Both the position numbers and the translations under genes were made by a program. A stretch of 64,000 bases of DNA from Datura wrightii. Taxonomy: Eukaryota > Streptophyta > Magnoliopsida > Solanales > Solanaceae. The notes under the pieces were generated by a model. It made no database searches. It was not told where the DNA came from and worked only from the letters and a program-made list of their open reading frames with translations. The stretch is from contig JASDFA010000019.1 in the NCBI GenBank assembly GCA_035772735.1, positions 35,053,001 to 35,117,000 on the forward strand, written 5' to 3'. How positions within the stretch are numbered: position 1 is the first letter of the stretch; every line of letters starts with the position of its first letter. Positions 45,913-57,599 of the stretch are shown in pieces.

Positions 45913-47720
45913 TCAGGGAGTTTCACCATCTACCTTTGTGATATGTTGAATTTTGTGAACATTGGGGACAGTGTTCGGTTTAAGTGTGGGGTGGGAGTAG
46001 TTAGGTGCTGCATGTTTCGTTGTTGTTTTTGTTTTTATTTATGTTTTGTGTTGTTGTGTCTGTGAAAAAATGTGAAAAAAAAAGTGACCCTGTGACTCTT
46101 TGTGATGTGCTTTGTAATTAAGTGGTGTTGTAATGAATGTAAGCTATTGTGGTTGTGTGAGCTGTTGTAGGTTGGTTAGTTGTGTAAATATTTTTGTTTT
46201 TTATCGAACTTATCGATACTTTTAAAAAAAAAATTGTTGATATTTTCTTATGATATGGGATTCTCGGGCTTTATTTTTGGTGCTTTTACCGAGAATAGTC
46301 CCATTGAACCGAAGTCGTAAATAGTGACTGTTCCCTATGATGGATGGATGACGACCGTCTTAAGGGAAATGTAGTCGATAGGAGTAGTTTTTTCTTTCTT
46401 TTATTTTCTTTCTTTTGTCTGTTTCCCAAACATGTCGCGACTTCATGGTTCGGAATTCTTGTTGCGTGTTGTACATGATATTAAGATGCAAAGATGATTT
46501 GTATGAAAGCATGCAAATGTGTAAACATGTTGAGATACCTAGGCCATAGATTTCGATTCGGTGTGATTGAGGCTTAATATTGAATTCTTGTAATTAGCTG
46601 ATTGAAGAGTCTGTGAATAAGTCTTGACTTGAGCATGTGCAAGGAGTGTGAGGTGAGGTTTTGATTATTCCATGCTACTGTGAAGTGTCTAGAATTTTCC
46701 TAGTGTGTGTGTGAAATGAAATGAAGGATGTATATTGTAGGAAAGGATGTAGGCATTTCTTTGATTAAACCGAAAGTTTTTTTCCTTACCACACCTACCT
46801 TGAACGTACATCCTAGTTAGCCCCATTGAGCCTTTAGCCTTTTATTTTCTTTCTTTGAAGAGGTACAAACCGAGCTTAATCCCTTCTTTTCATTAGCCGT
46901 GAATTTGATCCAAAACTCTTAAGCGCTCAAGAAAAATAATTTTCCCACAGTGTCAAGGAGTGAGAATTGTGAAAAGGAAGGAAAAGCGAAAGTGGTGAAA
47001 GTAAAGAAAAGGCCAAGGGTGCACTTGCTGAAATTAAAGAAAATAAAGATGTATAACTAATCTTTGTTATTAAGTCGAGTGTTCTTAAAGAAATGTGAAC
47101 AAAAATAAAAAAAATTCAAGAATGAGAGTATGAAGGAAGAAACAATGCCCATAATGACGGTGGGATGTATTGAAAAGTGCTTATGGAAGTTAGTTGATAT
47201 TATTGGTTAGCCCAGTATTTACTTAGCTTACATTACAACCCGTTAAATCCTACGTGATCTTACATCACGCGTCCCTATATTAGTGGAGTAATATACTAGA
47301 GACAAGCCTATGGTTCACAACATGATGCATGCGAATTCTTTGGGAGAGAGAGTGAAATCGTGTTCATATACCCCTACATGTAATGCTTTGGAAATCATAT
47401 GATTGAAAAGGGTGAAATTCTCTTGCATTGTGAGGGCACATGCTTGATGAGAGATTCAATTTCGTGTCGGGTGTCTTGATCAGTTGATTTGCATAAGTTT
47501 GCCGAGGTTGAGAGTCGATTCATGAGTTTAGGAGGTCTTAATGTGGTGTATTTCATTGTGTTGATGAGACTATACATGTTTTCTTGATGATTTGCTATAT
47601 TAAATAATCGGTATTGCCGTAGCTTGAATTGTCGAGCAAAAGTAGCTATGCATGGGTGTCAATTGCATGAGATGTGAGAGTATTGTTCGGGGACGAACAA
47701 GGTTTTAAGTGTGGGGTAAG
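45913..47720 (+). other. 3' untranslated region of element J
   Basis: No gene. In order: PPT-like TTTAAGTGTGGGGTGGG (45979-45995), GACGACCGTCTTAAGGG (46350-46366), CCTAGTTAGCCCCATTGAG (46812-46830), 'TTAGCTTACATTACAACCC' near 47226-47244, the hairpin TTGTTCGGGGACGAACAA (47685-47702) and the PPT (47704-47720). The spacing is close to that in D. Confidence 0.78.
47685..47720 (+). promoter_or_regulatory. Hairpin plus polypurine tract of element J
   Basis: Arms TTGTTCG and CGAACAA enclose GGGA. They are followed by TTTAAGTGTGGGGTAAG and then the LTR start TGATCTTGG. Confidence 0.82.
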
Positions 47721-49140
47721 TGATCTTGGACATAATTATATGCCCAAGTGATGCTCAAACGCTTCATTTCGTCTTGTTTATCTATCATTATGTGTGCATT
47801 CTAATGTGATTTGTAGTTAAAATGTGAATTTATACTAACCAACATGATTAGTGTTGTTTTATAGGTAAAATGTAATTTTAGGAAGCTAAGATACATGTTG
47901 GTAAAAATCGAGAATGAACTTGGAAGAAAGCAGTGGAAAAGGTCAAGGAAGAGCAGCAAATATAGGGGCTCCGCGATGGAGCCGTGTCATGCTGCCATTG
48001 CGGAGGCATTCTGCCTCGGGTGATCTATTTTGGTAAATTCCAGTGAAGGTCCGTGTTGTCTCTGGGACACGGAGGCAATGCCACGCGATACAAGTCGTGG
48101 CATATTGCCTATATTTACTTGGAACATTAATTTCCATTGAGGGTCCGTGTTTGCACCATGGCACACAGAGAGTGCTCCGCGATACACTCCATGCCACGTT
48201 GCTTGTTATTCCGAGAAACATTCCCACTAGTATAAATAACACACTTAGCTTTATTTTTAATTATTTTGACTTGGTTGAGGAAGAACGTGGGTTACAGGCA
48301 GTTGAGGGGACAAAAATTCTAGGGTTCTTCTCTATCTCTTTCTCTTTTATCTCAATTGTTTTTATGATTTTGTACTGATTTGATGGTGTTTAATCCACAA
48401 ATGATTTGCTAAATTCACTTCTTGCTGAGGTTAAGAACAATTGTAGTGGAATGTAATTGTTGATGAATTTAGTTTTCATCTTTTCTTCAATGGTTGTTCT
48501 ATCAATTCTTGTTCTTACTGCATTAATGTTTGGCCAATGTTAATGTATATCTAAAAAATCCAATTTTGATTTTGGAAAGAAAAGAAATTGGAAAGTTGTG
48601 AATTGGTAGGATATGATCTCTTCTTAGTTTGGGAAAATTGAGAATTGATTTACTTTCATAATAGAAATATATCTGAAAGTCGTATTAGTCAATTAAGGAT
48701 TCGGTTTTGTATGGCTAGAACATGATATTCTTTTATCACAGAAATGTAGGTTGAAGGTTCATGGTTATTAAGTTGGGTAGGATACGAAAGTTTCAATCCA
48801 TCGGCAATTACTCTTGACTAGCAACCGAAGGAAAGATTAACTGAATTGTATCTACAAATTACTTCCCTGCATGTTCGTTTTAGCCTCAGCATGCTCATTA
48901 CTATAGTTTAGACTCACTTTATAATTTTGTCTTAGATTCGTGAAAATTGGGAAACTAAACTCTCAAAATCCTCTTTATATTGTTGTCTGCATTTTTAAAG
49001 TTAGAGTTCATTAACACTTAAGTTGATTATTACCTTAGTTCAGTCCTTGTGGGATCGATACTTGGCTTTGATTAAGGCACTTTACTACTTGTTCGACCAC
49101 GTGCACTTGCGTGTAGTCACCTCACCACAGAATCCGAACA
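47721..49140 (+). mobile_element. 3' LTR of element J (Athila, 1.42 kb)
   Basis: It starts TGATCTTGGAC and ends AATCCGAACA. The U3 GC-rich block (47970-48200) has words GGCTCCGCGATGGAGCC, GACACGGAGGCAATG and CCACGCGATACA, followed by the TATA box at 48231-48239. It is the same family as the LTRs of C and D. It is followed by TCTCTTAAC, probably K sequence. Confidence 0.85.
48231..48239 (+). promoter_or_regulatory. TATA box in the LTR of J
   Basis: TATAAATAA directly follows the GC-rich palindromic block in U3. Confidence 0.7.
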
Positions 49141-49606
49141 TCTCTTAACAAATAATCCCTTGTGTGCATTCAAATGATCACATGACCAAAAGAATAGGGA
49201 TCCTTAGTTTGGTGAGTGGCATCATTCCTCTTTGGGGATGCAAGAGCATTTAGAGTTAATGTGAAAATAGGGCACAACGAGTGTAAACTCTAAGGCAAGC
49301 TTTGAATTTGCATTGATTATAACTTTAGATGCTATGTGTGTTTCTTGGTTGAGCAATGCCCTTTTTTCACTAAATGATTCCTTTTATAAGCTTTTCTTGG
49401 TAGAAAGTGTTTTCCTATTCGAGATATCTTCATTATTTTGGTCTTTTGGGGTATTTTCTTCTCTTTTTCGGTGAGCATGGTGAGTATTTTTGGGTTGTCC
49501 TAGTCCAAATGATTGGCGAGGTCTAATTGATAACAGAGGTGGGGTATTCCTCAATAATTTAGTATTGCATTACTTGAGGACAAGCAATGGTATACGTTTG
49601 TGGGTT
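49141..49606 (+). other. 3' untranslated region of Athila element K, right part, with PPT
   Basis: No gene. Near the end are 'TACTTGAGGACAAGCAATGG' (49571-49590), a variant of the GAGGAC hairpin next to the PPTs of D and J, and a weak PPT 'ACGTTTGTGGGTT' (49594-49606), followed by the LTR. Confidence 0.6.
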
Positions 49607-51193
49607 TGATGAGTTGGTAATGTACCAACTCATTAGGCTCTAAAACTTGAGTTTTTGTTTCGTTCTTGAGTTAATTATTTTGATTTTATGCCCTTTTTGC
49701 CTTTGTTGTGTGCAATGCCTAAAAGTGAAGAAATGAGCAAAAATGGAGCAAAAAGAAGGGAGTGAGAGTGAATCGGTGATTCGCAAATGAAAACCGATTA
49801 GGCGCCGGCCAAAGACAGAATATCACTACCTTAAAGGATTAATTCCATCGGTGGTTCATCACTTGCCAGCGGTAAGTCTCTAGTCTAGTTGCCGAAAGAT
49901 ACCCAATGTTTTGGGAAATGACTTGAAGACCCAATGGTTCACGAATTGGCATCGGCGAAGCACTGGGTGAACCGACAGTGTCCACTGGAATGGAGTAAGG
50001 ATGAAACAAAGATACCAGGTGGTTCATGGATTGTAACCGGCGAATGGATGGTGCTCACGAGGTTATAATCATCCAACACTGGAAAAGAGATAAAAAGTTC
50101 CCTACTTTTCAGGAAATAAATAGATATAAAGTACTTTGTATTGGGAGATTCAGAGGGAAAGATATAAATAGAGATTTTGAAGAGAGAACAAAGCTTACAT
50201 CACATCATTATTTCCCCTTTTAGCTGAAGAACATTCTCTTAGCTGAGAGAAGCAGATTCCGAGTGAAAATTCTGATACTAGTATCCTTTTTTATACTAGT
50301 ATGTTTTAGCTATTGTTGACGATTATTTTCTGAAGTTTAATTATTTACTCTTGCTATTATATTCAATGATGCTATTGATGAATGTGTTTTGAATTTCTTA
50401 ACTATGACTATCTAAAATCATTAACTACAGGTGTGTGATGATGAATACTTAATCAGATTGGGTATTGCTAGAGTTATCTTCATATTGTTCATGCAAGTGT
50501 TAATCTATTAGATTCTCTTCAATCTATAAAGGAAGATCCATTGATTAAGATATGGGTCTACCTATTATTGCTATATATGGGTCTATCTTTTCTTGATGGA
50601 AAAAGAATAATTAAGTATTGAAAGAGAATTTAGTAGTGGATGTGGAGAAGAGAGTGTGAAATTAGTCTAGAAATAGCTGAAATTTCATTCTCTTTCCTTA
50701 TTAGTAGCTTATAGCTAGGAATTAGTGCAGTTTCTAATCCAAATCATATTGGGTTGAGCTAAATAGTGACTAGAGGTTTGACAAAACTCTTATGATAGGT
50801 AATCAGAAGGCTGAAAAGCTGTAATTACCCACTTCCCGAGATTGTTTACACTAGTTGAACTCATAAGATGACTTGACATGTCCCGATCTAGTTAGTATTT
50901 CAGCTACACCGCACCTCTAGTCTTTCACATACTTGTTGACAACTTAGTTGATCTTGCTATTTTATTTCACTAAATCAACGAATACAATTCTCTTAAAATT
51001 TCGAACCCCCTAATTTTATTTGTTTATGTGTTAAATCTTCGTGGTACAAGTTAAAGTCAATTTCTCAATCGACACTTAAAACTATGATTCCCTAGTCCTC
51101 CTGGGATTCGACCCCACCACTCGTCGGGTTACTTATTTTGATACTTCGGCCGTGTATATTCTTTGCATTAAGGATATATTTTGGATGTTATCA
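49607..51193 (+). mobile_element. 3' LTR of element K (Athila, 1.59 kb, separate family)
   Basis: It starts TGATGAGTTGG and ends GGATGTTATCA, with 'TCCTGGGATTCGACCCC' near the end as in other Athila LTRs. It opens with an 11-bp perfect hairpin (49609-49633). Its U3 words are its own: repeats of GGTTCAT and CCGGCGAA around 49770-50060. TATAAATAG is at 50163-50171. It cuts the gag of Tekay element G at 51194. Confidence 0.8.
49609..49633 (+). repeat. 11-bp perfect hairpin at the start of LTR K
   Basis: Arms ATGAGTTGGTA and TACCAACTCAT are separated by ATG, two bases from the LTR end. Confidence 0.93.
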
Positions 51194-53102
51194 AGGACAT
51201 CACCCACAGTCTCACCAGTGGTCATGATCTCCAGCTCTATCATCAGCCAGTGTTCCATTCGGGCCTAGACGTGCCTAGAGGATACACCTTCAGGCTCTAG
51301 AGGCCAGTGGAGTATGGAAGGGAAGCGCACTTTTCCACCTCATGTGAAGTATAGTAAGAACTACCCTGGGTGATTCTTAGTTGGCCTGGACACTTGTTTC
51401 AGGTGTGGAAAACCTTGAAAAAGACTCAAGTATTGCCTTTCAGCTAGACAGGGCGATGGTGGGGTCTGCACCCCAGCCATTAATTCAGCAGCTCCCGCAG
51501 CTCACCCATTTCAGCATGGCACATCTTCTAGTGTAGGTAGATCCCAATGCCAGAATAGGTTCTATGCACTATCATCTTGATAGGAGAAGGAGGTCTCACC
51601 CAATGTAGTCACTGGTATGTTGAGAGTGTTTTATCTTGATTTTTATGCATTGTTAGATCCAGGGGCTACAATGTCTTTCATAACTCCTTATGTCACCTTT
51701 TCTTGTAGAGTTAGTCTCGAAATCCTATCGAAACCCTGCTCAGTCTCTACTCTCATCAATGAGTCATTTGTAGCTCGAAGGACATACAAAAATTTCCCTG
51801 TCATGATTCTTCAAAAAATCACCTCAACCGACTTAGTGGAGTAAGATATGTCCGACTTCAATGTTATATTTGGTATGGATTTGTTACATGCTTGTTATGC
51901 GTCAGTTAATTATAGAACCCACATGGTAGAGTTTTTATTTTTTAGTGAATTATTCCTAGAATGGGAAGGTAGTTCAGTGGTGCCTATTGGTCGCTTTGTT
52001 TCCTACCTGAAGGCCAGGAAGATGATCTCCAAGGGTTGTGTGTACCATCTAGTTCGGGATAAGGATTCTACATCCGTGACCACGACACTTCACTTCCTAT
52101 TTTATGTGAGTATCCGGAGGATTTTTCAGATGATCTATTAAGAGTCCTTCCCTAGTGGGAGATTGATTTTGTATCGATCTTTTCCCTGATACGCATCCTA
52201 TATCTATTCCTCCTTACAAAATGACTACAGCAGAGCTAAAAGAGTTGAAAGAGCAGTTGAAAGATCTCCTATATAAGGGTTTCATTAGGCCTAGTAAGTC
52301 CCCGTGGGGTGCTCTAGTTCTCTTTTTTCGAAAGAAAGATGGTTCCCTTAGGATGTGCATTGTTTATCAACAGTTGAACAACGTCATGATCAAGAATAAG
52401 TATCCCCTCCCCAGGATCGATGACCTGTTTAACAAGCTTTAGGGTTCTATGTGCTTTTCGAAGATATACCTCAGATTCGACTATCACCAGCTCACAATTA
52501 GGGAAAGAAACATCCCAAACACAACCTTCAAGACTTGGTATTTTCACTATGAGTTTGTAGTTATGTCTTTTGGACAAATGAATGCTCCAACAGCTTTTAT
52601 GGACTTGATGAACTGGGTGTTCAAGCAGTATTTTGATATGTTCGTGATTTTTTTCATAGATGATATTCTTATATACTCTCAAAGTGAGGATGAGCATGCC
52701 GCTCATTTGAGGATTGTTGTAAACTCTAAAGAATCACCAGTTGTTTGCTAGATTTAGCATGTGTGAGTTTTAGCTAAACTCAGTAAGATTCTTGGGTCAT
52801 ATGATGTCTAGTGAGCGTGTATAGGTGGGCTCTCAAAAGATAGAGCTGGTGAAGAATTGGCGTAGACCTAATAGTCCTACAGATATTAGGAGCACTTTGG
52901 GTTTAGCTGGCTACTATAGGAATTTCATAAAAGGATTTTTATCCTTTGCAGAACCGTTCGCTAAGTTGACCCAAAAGAAGGTCAAATTTCAATTGTCGGA
53001 TGGTTATGAGAAGAGTTTTCAGGAGTTAAAAACTCAACTCACTTCATCCCCAGTATTTATCCAACAAGAGGGCACAAATGGATTTTTTGTGTATTGCCAT
53101 GC
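51194..53102 (+). pseudogene. gag-pol of element G (Tekay), partial
   Basis: It begins inside gag, with a zinc-knuckle relic CFRCGKP near 51397-51417. The protease motif is LLDPGATMSFI near 51650-51682. The reverse transcriptase is at 52221-52751: KSPWGALVLFFRKKDGSLRM, then FSKIYLRFDYHQL, in which the first catalytic Asp is Tyr, and FIDDILIY with the pair kept (52653-52664). The thumb and the start of RNase H (FFVYCHA) end at 53102, where element H is inserted after CATGC. LTRs and integrase are not seen. Confidence 0.85.
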
Positions 53103-55218
53103 TGTCACGACCCGAACGTAGACCCGGATCATAACACGGGACAAGGAACCTCGAGAGGCTCCAATAAGACCCATGGCATAGGCATAAATAATTTCATATC
53201 ACTTAAAGCAGAATACTGAATATAAGACATAGAGAATCATAAACGTAACATAACATATCGAACATGCGGAAAGACTAGACATGCATACAGGCTGAGCACT
53301 TCATACAGTCTAAAAGCCTCTATCATGTAAGATGAGTTGATGGGACAAACCCGGCCCAGATGAGACAAAAATACATCATGAATGTCTAATAATATAGCCC
53401 CCGAAACATGAGGACTCACCAATAAAGCTGATAGAATCTCCACGATGGTCTATGAATGAGGATGAGCCTAAGAGCCGAGTCCTGTATCATGAAAAGATAC
53501 AACATAGAAAGTGTGCGGCCAATACGTGGAATGTACCGAGTATGTATGGTTAGTAAAACAAACATTTAAAATATTTTAAAACTCATAAAACATCATAAGC
53601 GTAGAACATCATGCTCATATCATAATTATCATAACAAAACAAAAGGCTGAATGTTTTCAAAACATTTGTAACACCATCTTAGTCATAATCATAAGAGAAA
53701 AGTTGTATTGAACATGACTTCATCGAACATACGTAATCATAAACATGCATAATCAAGAGGAACATTGGGAGATTCTCTTAACCGACATACCTGATATAAG
53801 CAACATGGAGCCTGACTTGTAACCCTATTCTGGAGGGAATCCCTACCTTGAGAAGGGTAGAACCATGAAAACGGGCCATTTGGGCCAGGGAAAGTCACAA
53901 AGTTGGTTCCAACATACCTACGGTGGCACGTAGTTTATGAGATCTGGGGCAGAACCTTGGCCTTGAAGCTACTCGGTGTTAAATACTACTTTCAAAACAT
54001 ATATAGTGCTCATAGTATAATATGCATGAATTCATGAGCTAGTTAAATCATAATAATCATGAATATTCTTGTACATACGTTAACTAGCCATGACATAAGG
54101 CCCGTGAGTCGGCCAAAACATAATTAATAATTCGTAGGGTTCATGCATAATTGTAGATCATACATATATCTTGTAATTGATCAAATCAAAAGTGGGTATT
54201 CGAATAAATCCACAATTTAAATCATTAATCATAATGGGTTTTTTAAATACCAACAATTGAAGCAGAGATCATAACTCAATTCATCATAGATCATACATAA
54301 TTTTGCTTAATTTGGTAGAAATCGAAGTCAATAATTTTATAATCAAAATAGTTGTAAAAAATCTTATCAAAATCCATAAAATAAGATGTAAATACAAATC
54401 ATTATAGCCCATTAGTAAATCATTAGATTTTCACAAAAATTGAGTTGAAATGCCATGAGATTTTTGATACATTTTAATGAATTAATAGAGAATGCGCATG
54501 GGTGGGAACGAAAACACCCATTCGTAACCCTACATACCTGGGTAAGATCATATTTCAAAGTTCCTGAATGCCCAAGGGAGAATTGATGGAGAAAACCTTC
54601 GGAGTAGACTTGATCTCTCTAAAATCATCCTAACATGCATGCATGGGAGTGAATATGATTAGAGGAACTTAACCTATCTAAACATTCCCAGAAATTAACA
54701 TAAAACGACGTAGTTTAGGGCCCTAGAGCATAGGAATTATAGAAAGGCCCTTGCTAAATTTGCTGAAAACAACTGTCAGGTGGTCCCAATGAGGGATCTC
54801 ACGACTCGGGGACCCAGGTCACTGCTCGTGTAGTCAGTCATGAGGTACACTACCTAAGCCTCAACTAACACTTTCCTTTCCTGGACCATGACTCACCCCA
54901 CGAATCGTGGGAAATGACCACGGGGTCCTTCCGTGTTGTCCACTGCCTCCTCCCTTTTTCTTTTCTTAGTATCGCCCCCTCCCCCCCACGATTGACCCAA
55001 CAACTTATATGGCCTGGCCACGAGTGATGGTCCTGCCCGTGGGATCTCCTCTTCTCAAGCTTTGATTTTACTTCCTTGGCTTTCCCTACGAGTCACATCA
55101 GGACTCGTTGGTTGATCTCACGAGTCCCATCACAACTCGTTCTGAGTCTGGTGCCAAATTTCAATTTTTTCTCCGTTTCAACTCCCGAGTCTGATCTTTG
55201 GGCTTCTGGGGTATAACA
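53103..55218 (-). mobile_element. 3' LTR of element H (Tekay, 2.12 kb)
   Basis: In the minus direction it starts TGTTATACCCCAGAAGC and ends GGGTCGTGACA, both ends intact. The U3 (55145-54780) has words such as 'CCCACGATTCGTGGGG'-type palindromes and AGTCGTGAG variants. The CTACG/CGTAG inverted repeat is at 53928-53943. It is inserted in the RNase H of G; the left flank is CATGC (53098-53102). Confidence 0.88.
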
Positions 55219-55250
55219 ATATGTCCCCTTTAGGAAAATGCGTCTTCGAA
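55219..55250 (-). promoter_or_regulatory. Polypurine tract and hairpin relic of element H
   Basis: In the minus direction CATTCGAAGACGCAT, then TAAAGGGGACATAT, then the LTR. The layout is the same as in element B (18251-18283). Confidence 0.8.
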
Positions 55251-55461
55251 TGTTGGAAACACATAGAAAAGTAGAAAAAATGCAATTATCATATTCAGAT
55301 ACTTGTCATTTAAACTGAAAACTGACTGAATGACTACCTCTGATTCGAGTCACATATCTGAACTGATTTTATGATTCACACACATCCATACACATACAAG
55401 AAACTTGAACAGATGAACTGAACATGAAAACTACATAGTGTTGTAGGTAAAAACCGGTACC

Positions 55462-56304
55462 TCAAGTCAGAACTGAGATGGTAGAGAATAAATGTGGGTA
55501 TTTAGTCATCATATCTACTTCAGCTTCCCATGTAGCTCCTTCAAATTGCTGATTCCTCCATAATAATTTAACTGAAGCTACTTTCTTATTCCTTAGCCTC
55601 CCAAGCAGACGATCTAATATTTCCATCAGAACCTCCTCATAGCAAAGGACTATCTTTAAACGAACACAGTACACCAGGACAACTAGGGCCGGATCACCCA
55701 AACACTTTTTCAAAAGAGATAGATGAAACACAAGATGCACAGAAGATAACTCTGAAGGAAATTCCAACTCATACGCTATCTTGCCAACTCTTCTCACTAT
55801 CATGTAGGGGCCAACATAGCGGGGAATAAGTTTTCCTTTCCTCCAAAACCACATCACTCCCTTAATGGGGGATACCTTCAGAAATACCCAGTCATCCACC
55901 TCAAATTCAAGTTCTCTCCTCCTCACATCAGGATAGGACTTTTGGCGACTCTGAGCGGTTTTCAGCCTGTCTCTTATAAATTGAACCTTGACCATAGCCT
56001 CATGTACCGAATCTGGTCCTATCATGGCAGTCTCACCAACCTTAAACCATCCGATGGGAGATCTACACCTCCATCCATAAAGTGGCTCGAAAGGTTCCAT
56101 CTGAATGATGGAGTGATAGTTGTTATTGAAAGCAAACTCAATCAGGGGAAAGTGATCATCCCAGCTACCTTTGAAGTCAATCACACATGCTCTCATCATG
56201 TCCTCGAGAGTCTTGATTGTCCGCTCTGCTTGACCATCCCTTTGGAGGTGAAATGTTGTGCTGAGTTTAACCTGAGACCCAAGTCCTTTTGGAATGACCT
56301 CCAA
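55462..56304 (-). pseudogene. Integrase C-terminal half with chromodomain, element H (280-codon open frame)
   Basis: The longest open frame in the window. From its start: the catalytic Glu region (DGQAERTIKTLEDMMRACV), FAFNNNYHSIIQM, the SPIGWFKVGE stretch, a basic linker, the GPF/Y module (RYVGPYMIVRRVGKIAYELE, about residues 165-185) and a chromodomain (residues about 228-275, VKLLWRNQQFEGATWEAEVD). In chromoviruses this domain is thought to steer integration to marked histones. The first two catalytic Asp lie further upstream in broken frames, so no complete integrase exists. It gives the reference for the deletion seen in B. Confidence 0.88.
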
Positions 56305-57103
56305 AACTGAGAGGTAAATTAAGTACCTCTTTTTGAAATGATGGACAAGGGCAGTCCATGCAACTGAACCAACTCCCGGATATATATCTTGGCATAATCC
56401 TCCGCTGAGTCCGTGGTTTTGACCAGTAGAAAATAAGCAGCTTTAGTCAGCCTATCTATCACCACCCATATAGAATCATATTATTGACGAATACGAGGTA
56501 GGCCTGTTGTGAAATCCATGTTAATATCTTCCAACTTACAAGTGGGAATGCCAATACCTAAAGTACGCCTCCTGGCCTTTGATGCTCAACCTTTACTTGC
56601 TGATAGTTCAGGCACTTCGCAATGAATTCTTCAACATCCTTCTTCATTCCATTCCACCAATAAATCTCTCATAAGTCACGATACATCTTAGTGGTACCCG
56701 AATGAATGGAATATCTGGATCCATGAGCCTCATGCAATATACAGCTTCTTAAATCATCAACATCTGGAACACATAGGCGACCTTGGTACCGAAGGACACC
56801 ATCTCCCCCTTGGGAGAAGACCTCCACCTACTGACTTCGAACGGCTTCGTTCAACTTTACCAGAATCGGGTCCTTATCTTGGCTAGCCTTTACATCAATC
56901 ACCAAGAACAATTCTAATCCCTTTTGGACAATAACGCCGCCATCGGTCGAGTCAGTCAACCTAACTTCCAACCTTGCGAGATGATGCACATCCTTCACCA
57001 GCTCCTTCTTTCCTTCATCCACATGGGACACACTCTCCATAGAGAGCCTACTAAGTGTGTCCTTTACTTCATTAGTCTTACCCGGATGGTAAAGAACACT
57101 CAT
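56305..57103 (-). pseudogene. Integrase N-terminal half and RNase H tail of element H
   Basis: At 57103-56828 the frame reads SVLYHPGKTNEVKDTLSRLS, the tail of RNase H, then the linker to the integrase. Between 56800 and 56305 the zinc region and the first core motifs are readable only across frames: the plus strand near 56500-56535 corresponds to the DINMD motif region, and 56355-56430 to the region leading to the second Asp. Confidence 0.75.
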
Positions 57104-57157
57104 ATTGTAGTGTTTGAGTAGCTCCTACCATCTTCATTGCTGTAGATTGAGATATTT

Positions 57158-57550
57158 CTATGTGGATACATATTGTAAGCTCTTGTGGTCCGTAAACACA
57201 TCCACATGGACCCCATACAAGTAAAGTTGCCATATCTTCAATGTGAACACCACCACGGCCAATTCAAGGTCACGGGTTGGATAATTCTTCTCATGGACTT
57301 TCAAATGTCTAGAGGCATATGCTATCACCTTCCCCCGAAGGATCAATACACTGCTGAGTTCGATTCTCAAAGCATCAGAATACACCACAAAACCATCGGT
57401 ACCCTTGGGTAGGGTTAACACCAGTGCTGTAGTAAGTGGAGTCTTTAACTTTTGGAAGCTCTTCTCACAAGCTTCCGACCATTGGAAATTAAGTTTTTGT
57501 TGATTCAATTTGGTCAATGGTGCTGTAATGTATGAAAAACCTTCAAGAAA
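57158..57550 (-). pseudogene. RNase H of element H (Tekay)
   Basis: A 119-codon frame: LNFQWSEACEKSFQKLKTPL, VLTLPKGTDGFVVYSDALRI with the first catalytic Asp, VLILRGKVIAYASRHLKVHE with no Glu at the usual place, YPTRDLELAVVVFTLKIWQ, and LYGVHVDVFTDHKSLQY with the TDHK motif. The frame ends where the RNase H tail shifts. Confidence 0.85.
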
Positions 57551-57599
57551 TCTCTAGTAATAGCCAGCTAAACCCAAGAAACTCCAATATCTGAAGGAT

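Noticed and set aside
37178..49148. CTTAA repeats as a proven target duplication of the F-J composite
   Set aside because: The right copy is 3 bases away from the LTR end and belongs to a different element than the left one; kept only as a low-interest observation.
55942..56310. 122-codon plus-strand open frame
   Set aside because: Antisense shadow of the well-supported minus-strand integrase of H.
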